A DNA stretch of 12,428 nucleotides from Promethearchaeota archaeon (GTDB taxonomy: Archaea > Asgardarchaeota > Lokiarchaeia > Sigynarchaeales > SOKP01). A model generated the notes under the pieces. It had not been told where the DNA came from. It did no database searches and saw only the letters and a list, made by a program, of their open reading frames with translations. The DNA lies in NCBI GenBank assembly GCA_019057775.1, contig JAHLWT010000094.1, forward strand, positions 1 to 12,428, in the 5' to 3' direction. The translations under genes and the position numbers were made by a program. This document shows positions 6,900-12,428 of this stretch, in pieces. Within the stretch, counting starts at the first letter, position 1. Each line of letters begins with the position of its first letter.

Positions 6900-7026
6900 T
6901 TCATACCTGGATGATGATTTTGTGGAAAATGTTGTGAATGAGATTAATTGTAGATATGAAAAGGTTACTAGAGAAAGTAATTCCCTAAGTCATTATAGTG
7001 TGGTCGTTGAGAAGGGGCAGGAATAG
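6813..7026. other. Foreign segment after the truncated toxin, possible gene debris
   Basis: Beyond the toxin breakpoint the toxin frame reads EFHDLWNWDYLTCNND and stops at 6899. The plus-one frame is open from just after TGA 6862-6864 to TAG 7024-7026 and reads IMIFGKKVFDSYLDDDFVEN and on, acidic and protein-like, running into the dispersed repeat at about 7017. It has no start codon in good context and I cannot assign it to a family. It may be a fragment of another broken gene. Confidence 0.3.
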
Positions 7027-7184
7027 CTGCTTAGCGGCTTGTGCTTTGCGGTGCATGGATTTGATATGCATTGATTTGGGTTGGGCAGTTGCACCGCTTT
7101 TCCTGCTGCTGTATCTTACCCCGGGTTCTCCCGATAGCAATCGGGACGGGGCTATTGTAGTTAGACCCTTTCAGGGTCATTATT
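7017..7184. repeat. Dispersed intergenic repeat, copy B
   Basis: gcaggaatagctgcttagcg begins the copy, matching the start of the copy at 12182. It continues through gctttgcggtgca, gttgcaccgcttttcctg, accccgggttctcccgatag and gacggggctatt. The outer parts are themselves inverted (gcaggaa...agcgg...gtgca against tgcaccgcttttcctgc). A 73-codon open frame here, 6998-7219, is not conserved in the other copies and is not a gene. Confidence 0.75.
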
Positions 7185-7204
7185 TACTTTACGTGTCGAG
7201 TTTA

Positions 7205-7397
7205 TTTTTTGCAGTGTAGGCGTATGATCTACACTGATTAATGTTTGTAGTTGTACTGGAGATTTAACCCCGACAGGGTTCAAAACCCTGTTGGGGTTTA
7301 TAATTACCAAGTCAGGCTTCAGTTCGTGCGCTAGCTGCATTTATCCGCTCAGGGTCGTTATTAAGCTATAAAAGGAAAACCCGTCGGACCGACTCAA
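7205..7397. repeat. Dispersed intergenic repeat, diverged copy B2 in tandem with B
   Basis: The blocks ttgcagtg, gtagttgtac, atttaacccc, cagggtcgttatt and aagctataaaaggaaaa occur in the same order as in copy A, but the middle is replaced by a different hairpin. tcagggtc(a/g)ttatt appears both at the end of copy B (7171-7184) and near 7349-7362, consistent with tandem duplication or unequal exchange. Confidence 0.55.
7266..7298. repeat. Strong 15-bp stem-loop
   Basis: aaccccgacagggtt (7266-7280) pairs with aaccctgttggggtt (7284-7298) around the loop caa; the one imperfect position can form G-T. There is no U-tract, so it is not a clear terminator. It sits inside repeat copy B2 where other copies carry the ccccgg/cccgat palindrome. 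Confidence 0.6.
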
Positions 7398-7447
7398 GCC
7401 GGGAGAGTAATCTCCCCCAAGCAATTGTAATCGTATATCAGGCTTGA
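7394..7447. repeat. Nested stem-loop, structured end of the repeat region
   Basis: tcaagcc (7394-7400) is complementary to ggcttga (7441-7447). Directly inside it gggaga (7401-7406) pairs with tctccc (7411-7416) around gtaa, a GNRA-type tetraloop if transcribed. The two stems could stack. No downstream gene in the same direction uses it as a leader. Confidence 0.45.
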
Positions 7448-7777
7448 AAATTTATCTTTTTCCTCCCATGTATTTGAGCAGTAAAAAATGGGACGTTTTT
7501 TGAATACATTTTTCTCTATCATTAGATAAGATAAAGCATAGTAAATCTCTTTTAAATTTAGTTATTAATAGTCCACTTTGGTTTGACGACGAACAAATTA
7601 GGACGAGAACCGGGTCTGCAAAATAGTTGTTGAGATGGTCAGAAAGTTGGCAATAATATTCTACATGATAATCAGGTATAAAAGAAATTTTGATCCTGCT
7701 GCTTTAGTAAATGCTAAAAATTAACAAGTGAGATAACTTTTAGTCAAGATTCAGTCGAGTGACCAGAATTGCAGAAC
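7448..7777. other. Non-coding spacer downstream of the minus-strand operon
   Basis: No gene is seen. 7463-7510 (…gcagtaaaaaatgggacgtt, then ttttctctat) resembles 10849-10910 (…ctggtaaaaaatcggacgtt, then atttctctat), a degenerate shared spacer sequence. gaacct/aggttc spans the stop codon of the secreted-protein gene with a 7-base loop, a weak candidate only. Confidence 0.4.
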
Positions 7778-8698
7778 CTATTTTGCAGGTTCATATTTCA
7801 ATAATCTTACAGATGTTTTTGTCAGTATTGACATAGGAATAGTCATACTCATTTGACCTGATATAGCCGTAGTTCCTTCAAAGAAATTCTCAGACGAAAA
7901 CTCAACCAAAATACCTTCATTAAAGGCGAACCAAATATGTTCAACGGTTTCTCCCTCGCCTTCGGTGGTAGATTTTCCATATGGTGTTTCATTAGTTGAA
8001 GTTACAGAATAGTTCGTTTCTTTTTTCAAATACAGACAGGTGTATTCGTGTTTAGTTTCAATACTTATAATAGTGATCAGTGATTCTGATTCGGTAGAAG
8101 ATTCTCCCGGTATCAGTTCCTTGATCTCTGTAAAACCTTCAGCATTTTCTTCTGTCCATGAATCACCAGGTGTAACAGATTTATCCGGTAAGGATGCGAA
8201 ACGAGGAGCATATAACGATACAGGATCAATACTATCTCCACCGACCATTACTCCTTCTACCCTTGGAGAGCTTAAGCTGTCAATAGAAGAAATATCGGAT
8301 ATAACACCATTATCGTAAATCTTTACCCGAATACGTTTCCCCTGTATATTATCGAAATCCATTTTTGTATTGAACATATCGGAATGAATGGATGAACCAA
8401 TCGTATCAATAGTAAGCACAAAATGGATCAGGCTATCCACTTTTTCAGTTAACAAGGTATAGGTATATTTTTTGTCGTTTTGAATTTCCATTGAGCGTCC
8501 CATCTGCTCTATGTTACTTACGGCATTCTCAACAACTTCATACTGGTAAAGATCACCATCCTGAGATTTGTAGTTCAACTGGTATTTTTTCTGTTTTTCC
8601 TGGGCAAGTGTTCCACTGTTTAGAAAAAAACTTACCCAAAATAACAGTGAAATAGCAAAACTCATGAATGCTAAGCGATTGTTTTTTTTATTGTACAT
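7778..8698 (-). CDS. Secreted protein of unknown function (DUF6263-like?)
   Basis: This 306-residue protein starts at ATG with a signal peptide ending near GTLAQ (about residue 33). The mature part begins YQLNYKSQDGDLYQYEV and contains a stretch typical of exported Bacteroidota proteins that open with a hydrophobic-polar strand and a GDxYxY motif, then IEQMGRSMEIQ, a central PDKSVTPGDSWTEE loop and many beta strands to the end LLKYEPAK. It lacks a lipobox, a transmembrane anchor and any catalytic motif I can recognise. It resembles DUF6263-type proteins by memory only. It follows the M28 peptidase gene by 22 bp on the same strand and is probably co-transcribed, so a periplasmic role linked to that peptidase is possible but unproven. 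Confidence 0.75.
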   Translation of the reverse strand: MYNKKNNRLAFMSFAISLLFWVSFFLNSGTLAQEKQKKYQLNYKSQDGDLYQYEVVENAVSNIEQMGRSMEIQNDKKYTYTLLTEKVDSLIHFVLTIDTIGSSIHSDMFNTKMDFDNIQGKRIRVKIYDNGVISDISSIDSLSSPRVEGVMVGGDSIDPVSLYAPRFASLPDKSVTPGDSWTEENAEGFTEIKELIPGESSTESESLITIISIETKHEYTCLYLKKETNYSVTSTNETPYGKSTTEGEGETVEHIWFAFNEGILVEFSSENFFEGTTAISGQMSMTIPMSILTKTSVRLLKYEPAK

Positions 8699-8720
8699 GA
8701 TTATCTACTTTTTATAATTT

Positions 8721-10280
8721 TTATAAATCGTCTTTTTCTGTTTTATTAAACTCTGGCGGTTTTTCCATTTCTGCCAATATCCAGGCTATTTTAAATGTGA
8801 GTTTACTGATTTGAACCGCACCTTCAGGATGACATTTTTCCCAGGTATCAGTCGGTTTATGATAGTCTTCATGTAAGCCAGTATTAAAAAAAATTACCGG
8901 AATATTTTTTCGGTAAAACGATAGATGGTCGCTGCCTCCGAATCCTTTTCTTTCCTTTATCTCTAACCCAATCCTTTTGTTGGCTTGCTTTAAGATTAGT
9001 TCAAAATCATTACTAGAGTCAAGTCCCGAAACCTGAACCCGGCTTGAGTCATTTCTCCCGATCATATCCAAGTTGATATAGGCAATGGTTTTATCAAGGA
9101 GTACTTCCGGATCTGAGCCTGTATAATAGCGTGAACCGAATAATCCTTTTTCTTCTCCGGCCCATGCGCAGAAGATAATGCTTCGTTTAGGTCTTTTACC
9201 GGCAACGCAGAAAGCTTTGGCAATGTTCATTAGACCTACGGTTCCGGATGCATTGTCATCCGCACCAGTATAAACAATTGTATCATTTCTTACTCCCACA
9301 TGATCGTAATGGGCCCCGATAATAACATATTCCTGTTTCTGTAGCGGATCTCTGCCTTCCAATAATCCGATCACATTTTGAGTTTGATACTTTTCAGGTT
9401 TAAGAGTGGTTTGCATATTAACAGCTATTTCCGGTATTTCAAACGAATGTGGCTGAAGTGTGGTATCAATACCTGTCTGAAGTTCAGCCATTGTTTTCCC
9501 TGTCTGAGAAAAAATAGTTTCAGCCAGTTTTTTCCCTATCCGCATAATGACAATCTTATTTTCCTTTTTCTCACCAAGAGATAAAGGAATGGCATTCTCA
9601 GGTGCCGCTTTCATCAGGCTTGGCCAGGGATTCGGTGGTCTTCTGAAACGATGGTTTGGATCGGTTACCACTAGCATTCCCACAGCGCCATGGCCTCTGG
9701 CGTTAATCGCTTTCTCATACAGTTTGCTGTGATCTGTCATTGCCTTTCCTTCAAATATGCTGGAAGAATCCTTCTCTTGGGGCTCATGGGTAAAAACCAG
9801 TACAATTTTACCTCTCACATCAATGTTTGAGTAATCATCATAGTTATACTCCGGCGCCGTTATACCGTATCCGGCAAAAACAACCGGTGTGGTAATAGAG
9901 GTATTGGCAGTTAAATAGACCGGAACAAAGTCGTCTTTCAATTTGAATTCTTTCTCCTCATCGCCGGTTATTAATGTTAATGTGTTAGGCTGGGACAACC
10001 TGTTTCTTAACAAATTAAAATATTGAAAATAGTTTTCATTATCCCCAACAGGCGTAAGGCCGTATTGTTCAAAATACCGGGCAATATAGGTAGCACAGGT
10101 ATCCAGCTCCGAAGACGGTGTGTCTCTCCCTTTTTTATTTTCGTCTGAGAGGTACTTCATATGGGTTATAAATTCCACATTGGTAATTGATTTAAGACCT
10201 TTCTTTGGAAACGACCATTGGCCATACAAGGGTATGGAAATGAATAATAAGGCGATGAAAAAAGAACGGATTCTTATCAT
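8721..10280 (-). CDS. M28-family zinc metallopeptidase with PA domain, secreted
   Basis: I take ATG 10278-10280 as the start, giving 519 residues; the frame is open 35 codons further, but only this start gives a signal peptide (MIRIRSFFIALLFISIPLYG, cleavage near GQ). Residues 130-290 hold a PA-type insert (VVFAGYGITAPEYNYDDYSN...GKIVLV). The M28 catalytic domain follows with all two-zinc ligands: His324 in GAHYDH, Asp341 in GADDNASG, Glu376-Glu377 in AGEEKGLFGS (Glu376 the general base), Asp405 in NLDMIGR and His474 in YHKPTDTW. Relatives are aminopeptidases and carboxypeptidases that act on exported or imported peptides. It should work in the periplasm or outside the cell. It heads a likely two-gene operon with the secreted protein 22 bp downstream. 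The family call is firm; specificity cannot be read. Confidence 0.95.
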   Translation of the reverse strand: MIRIRSFFIALLFISIPLYGQWSFPKKGLKSITNVEFITHMKYLSDENKKGRDTPSSELDTCATYIARYFEQYGLTPVGDNENYFQYFNLLRNRLSQPNTLTLITGDEEKEFKLKDDFVPVYLTANTSITTPVVFAGYGITAPEYNYDDYSNIDVRGKIVLVFTHEPQEKDSSSIFEGKAMTDHSKLYEKAINARGHGAVGMLVVTDPNHRFRRPPNPWPSLMKAAPENAIPLSLGEKKENKIVIMRIGKKLAETIFSQTGKTMAELQTGIDTTLQPHSFEIPEIAVNMQTTLKPEKYQTQNVIGLLEGRDPLQKQEYVIIGAHYDHVGVRNDTIVYTGADDNASGTVGLMNIAKAFCVAGKRPKRSIIFCAWAGEEKGLFGSRYYTGSDPEVLLDKTIAYINLDMIGRNDSSRVQVSGLDSSNDFELILKQANKRIGLEIKERKGFGGSDHLSFYRKNIPVIFFNTGLHEDYHKPTDTWEKCHPEGAVQISKLTFKIAWILAEMEKPPEFNKTEKDDL

Positions 10281-10445
10281 AGTGCACTTCCTTCCAAAAT
10301 AATTTATTAATATCCAATGTTTCAAAAACATATTTTTAGTCAATTCGTAAATGATGTTGATTTGACTTGTAAATTGTGATAGCATACAGCTGTAAATGGG
10401 TGTTGAATTAGTATTTGAAATAGATCAGGATTAAAACTCATGTTA

Positions 10446-10478
10446 CAAACTTAAGTAATTATGAATTAATTAAGCAAG
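10446..10478 (-). promoter_or_regulatory. Possible promoter of the M28 operon
   Basis: Read on the minus strand, CTTG (10478-10475), 21 bases and TAAGTTTG (10453-10446) approximate the TTTG / TAnnTTTG pattern. It would give a leader of roughly 160 bases before the ATG at 10280, which is long; the assignment is tentative. Confidence 0.35.
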
Positions 10479-10525
10479 AATTACACGAGTAAATTTCAAT
10501 CACATTGTTAACAAAATTGTTAATT

Positions 10526-10547
10526 TGGACAAATAAATTTTTGTCCA
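10526..10547. repeat. tggacaaa/tttgtcca inverted repeat
   Basis: Perfect 8-bp arms (10526-10533 and 10540-10547) enclose taaatt. The half-site tggacaaat also forms the arms of the inverted repeat at 1379-1462, so the motif recurs in two spacers. Confidence 0.45.
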
Positions 10548-10582
10548 TAAAAACATTTCTTTATATCAATCACAACATATAC

Positions 10583-10660
10583 TTTTCCGGAAAAACTTGG
10601 TTTATTGTTCAAACCATAATTAAACCGCGCAAAATAAATTTTGTTATCTTTTCCGGAAAA
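10583..10660. repeat. Pair of identical 12-bp palindromes, ttttccggaaaa
   Basis: ttttccggaaaa occurs at 10583-10594 and at 10649-10660, exactly 66 bp apart start to start. Each copy is a perfect palindrome. They lie between divergent genes, where a dimeric regulator could bind both; no regulator gene is nearby. Confidence 0.5.
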
Positions 10661-10919
10661 TTTTGAGTTTATAAGTAGAAAGGAATTTTATTCCAATAAA
10701 TGGTCACTGCTTCCATAAAGGTGGCAAGTCTCTAATTGCTTCTCATATGACTAATAATTTTTAATATTGAATTTGCTTAAACTCACTTTTATAAGTAAGG
10801 TTTCTTTTAAATAACTCTCCCTCAAATAATTTGAAATCGTATCCTTCCCTGTATCTTCCTGGTAAAAAATCGGACGTTTATTTGATCGCAGACGAATATA
10901 ATTTCTCTATATGAATATC

Positions 10920-10959
10920 AAAAGTATCTCTTAACTTTATGTCTGATTTAGTTCCACTT
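10920..10959. repeat. 40-bp dispersed intergenic repeat, copy 2
   Basis: This matches 1764-1803 with two differences (10942 and 10955). It lies 175 bp before the plug gene, and the segment just upstream (10849-10910) has a degenerate partner at 7463-7510. Confidence 0.7.
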
Positions 10960-11102
10960 CATTTGAAGATTTATAGTAATTGTTGAATATTATAGTTAAA
11001 TTGTCCAGATAAGTTTAATTAAAATATGGCATCAACACTTAATCAGTCTCAGGCAATGCTCCGAAATATATCAGGGGAATCTCAAATATAGTAAAAATGT
11101 GG

Positions 11103-11110
11103 TATCTTTG
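11103..11110 (+). promoter_or_regulatory. -7 promoter element of the plug gene
   Basis: TATCTTTG matches the Bacteroidota TAnnTTTG -7 consensus and lies 24 bp before the ATG, which would give a very short leader. No TTTG-like -33 element is visible at the usual spacing, so activity is uncertain. Confidence 0.45.
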
Positions 11111-11134
11111 GATGTCAAATAATATTGTATTCAG

Positions 11135-11788
11135 ATGAAACAAATAATTACAGTATTGACGGGAGTATTCTTAGCAACCTCTGTTTTTGCCCAGAACAGG
11201 GTGGTCCATGGAAAGCTGACTGTATTTAACACCTATCCAATTCAGAATGTTGAAGTTACTGCAAAAAAGGCCAAAACAGCTATAACGTCTGATTCGCTCG
11301 GACAATTCTCTATTGTATGCTTTGAGAACGATATCATCAAAATAAAGCCAAAGACCTTTTGGCCAGTCAACAAAAAGATTGGGCCGGATACAGACTTTCT
11401 ACTTATTAACCTGCTTTTTATTGATACCAAATCGAACAGGGAACTGGCTGTCGGATATGGTTATATCAATGAAGAGGATCTTATTTATGCGGTCAATCAT
11501 CTTGAACAGGAGAATAATGACTTTTGCAATTACGCAAATATTTTCGACCTGATTAGGGGCCGGTTCTCCGGGGTAATGGTGAGAGGTGGAAACATCTATA
11601 TTAGGGGAAGCGGTTCTTTTAGTGGCCAAACGCAGGCCCTTTATATAGTCAATGCGGTAGCTACCAGCAGCATCGATTGGATCCAACCTTGCCAGATCAA
11701 GTCAATCGATATACTAAAAGATAGCAATGCCGCTATTTACGGGACCCGGGGAGGCAACGGCGTGGTGCTTATAGAAACCAGGCGTTAA
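11135..11788 (+). CDS. Stand-alone carboxypeptidase-regulatory-like and TonB plug domain protein, no barrel
   Basis: This 217-residue protein has a signal peptide (MKQIITVLTGVFLATSVFAQ). Residues 23-70 are a carboxypeptidase-regulatory-like beta domain (VVHGKLTVFNTYPIQNVEVT...DSLGQFSI). VGYGY at 107-111 recalls the SusC/RagA VVVGYG signature. Residues 135-217 match the plug: IFDLIRGRFSGVMV, IYIRGSGSFSG, ALYIVNAVA, IKSIDILKDSNAAIYGTRGG and NGVVLIETRR. In a SusC receptor about 700-800 barrel residues would follow; here the gene stops directly after the plug, and the downstream DNA holds no barrel. Short plug-only proteins exist in Bacteroidota, with unknown role; a periplasmic partner or regulator of a SusC-type transporter is conceivable. 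The product is intact with no frameshift at its end. No SusD-like neighbour is present. Confidence 0.85.
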   Translation: MKQIITVLTGVFLATSVFAQNRVVHGKLTVFNTYPIQNVEVTAKKAKTAITSDSLGQFSIVCFENDIIKIKPKTFWPVNKKIGPDTDFLLINLLFIDTKSNRELAVGYGYINEEDLIYAVNHLEQENNDFCNYANIFDLIRGRFSGVMVRGGNIYIRGSGSFSGQTQALYIVNAVATSSIDWIQPCQIKSIDILKDSNAAIYGTRGGNGVVLIETRR

Positions 11789-11857
11789 GCATAAACGGAT
11801 CCATTCAGCAATAACATCTGGGACGTTGGTTTGATTATTATGAATATTCTTTTTACA

Positions 11858-12180
11858 TTATATTATTCTTATCATAGTTGCACGATCCTCAATCCAATGA
11901 AATCTCAATTGATCCCATCTACCGTCATCATCAAAGTCCATATATTGCAATAGTACACTCAAAGAGAAAGTTTTTACATTATCAGTAGCTATGCAGGTAA
12001 ATAATTGAGTTGAACTCCTAATTTCACTATCAAGGTATCCTGACTCTTCATCCATCTTATACTGTATTCTTATAGAATTCATCAATGCAATAACCTTGTT
12101 CAATCAATGCTTAGTTAGTATGAAATCTCCATTTCGATCAATTTCCCAATTATCAGATGTATCACAATTTATTGTTTCAT
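11858..12180 (-). pseudogene. Broken gene of unknown family, with an in-frame stop
   Basis: On the minus strand a frame reads DETINCDTSDNWEIDRNGDF and ILTKH, a TGA at 12106-12104, then continues in the same frame for 81 codons (from a TTG at 12103) through IRIQYKMDEESGYLDSEIRS to MDFDDDGRWDQLRFHW and a stop at 11858. Both halves have the same style (acidic, Asp/Asn-rich loops resembling Ca-binding DxDxDG), which suggests one gene interrupted by a nonsense mutation. Its 5' part is lost where the dispersed repeat begins, near 12182. A genuine 81-residue protein starting at TTG is the alternative. I do not recognise the family. Confidence 0.4.
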
Positions 12181-12181
12181 C

Positions 12182-12428
12182 CAGGAATAGCCGCTTAGCG
12201 GTTGGTGCTTTGCGGTGCATGAATCTAATTGGGTGTGATTTATCCGTGACACGGTTCTAACCGTGCCACGGTTTTAGAGTTGGGAGCTGCACCGCTTTTC
12301 CGGTTTTTATTTAACCCCGGGCGCTCCCGATACCCGCAAGCTAACGGGGATGGGGACCAGGCTATTTTTGTTAGACCCATTCAGGGGCGGGTTTAATCAA
12401 TAAAAAGGAAAAACCGCGGACCCGCGCA
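12182..12428. repeat. Dispersed intergenic repeat, copy C (cut by the window edge)
   Basis: caggaatagccgcttagcgg opens the copy; then gctttgcggtgcatgaatct, cacggttttagagttgg, ctgcaccgcttttccgg, aaccccggg, the variant palindrome cccgatacccgcaagctaac and a purine-rich end, aaaaaggaaaaaccg, follow in the same order as copy A. It carries an extra tandem of ccgtg(a/c)cacggtt(c/t)ta near 12254-12290. It may extend past 12428. Confidence 0.75.

Larger units (their letters stand above)
10281..11134. other. Divergent spacer (854 bp) with palindromes and a dispersed repeat
   Basis: No gene is supported between the divergent M28 and plug genes. It contains a possible minus-strand promoter near 10446-10478, a tggacaaa/tttgtcca stem at 10526-10547, two ttttccggaaaa palindromes, the degenerate segment 10849-10910 shared with 7463-7510, the 40-bp repeat at 10920-10959, and a -7 element just ahead of the plug gene. 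Confidence 0.5.

Noticed and set aside
6998..7219. 73-codon plus-strand frame
   Set aside because: It lies in repeat copy B, and the other copies do not keep this frame open.
7266..7298. Intrinsic terminator
   Set aside because: The stem is strong, but there is no T-run on either side and no gene ends nearby.
8040..10302. Plus-strand open frames opposite the secreted protein and the M28 peptidase
   Set aside because: They are antisense shadows of well-supported genes.
10281..10385. An upstream start for the M28 peptidase giving 554 residues
   Set aside because: The extra 35 residues would bury the signal peptide; the ATG at 10280 gives a standard exported N-terminus.
11242..11686. Two minus-strand frames within the plug gene
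   Set aside because: They are antisense to clear TonB-plug motifs and have no independent support.

Overview
The window looks like a chromosomal stretch from a low-GC member of the Bacteroidota (Bacteroidales/Marinilabiliales-like). Supporting signs are a SusC/RagA-type TonB plug protein, secreted proteins with Bacteroidota-style signal peptides ending in AQ/SQ/GQ, a Bacteroidota M48 lipoprotein, several TAnnTTTG-type -7 promoter elements, no obvious Shine-Dalgarno sites, and abundant dispersed intergenic palindromes around the sequence cccgat/atcggg. It reads as ordinary housekeeping and secretory genes separated by long, repeat-littered, degenerate spacers. No rRNA, tRNA or CRISPR array was seen.

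Layout. 2-1318 (+): the C-terminal part of a WD40-repeat protein that runs off the left edge, with four nearly identical 123-bp repeats and then an AT-rich helical (TPR-like) tail. 1319-1964: spacer with a structured inverted repeat and a 40-bp dispersed repeat. 1965-3428 (+): M48 metalloprotease lipoprotein. 3796-4551 (-): outer-membrane beta-barrel protein flanked by GTTAGGC/GCCTAAC heptamers. 4552-5776: long spacer holding the first copy of a dispersed repeat and the last ~45 codons of a tyrosine recombinase. 5777-6899 (+): an AbiE-type (type IV) toxin-antitoxin pair whose toxin gene is cut after its first two nucleotidyltransferase motifs. Upstream lie promoter elements overlapped by three copies of a ~15-bp operator-like sequence. 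6813-7447: gene debris and two tandem copies of the dispersed repeat. 7778-10280 (-): an M28 metallopeptidase followed 22 bp later by an unidentified secreted protein, probably one operon. 10281-11134: spacer with two identical 12-bp palindromes 66 bp apart. 11135-11788 (+): a stand-alone carboxypeptidase-regulatory plus TonB-plug protein with no barrel. 11858-12180 (-): a broken gene. 12182-12428: another copy of the dispersed repeat, cut by the window edge.

Functional picture. The extracytoplasmic proteins (M48 lipoprotein, M28 peptidase, beta-barrel, plug protein) fit envelope maintenance and peptide use but do not form one pathway. The accessory genes are the WD40/TPR protein, whose repeats vary in a few positions like those of recognition proteins of the NLR/STAND type, and the decayed AbiE locus beside a recombinase remnant, which looks like the rest of a defence or mobile island. 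No complete, clearly new multi-gene system is visible. The best leads are the WD40 array, the AbiE operator and truncation, and the barrel-less plug.
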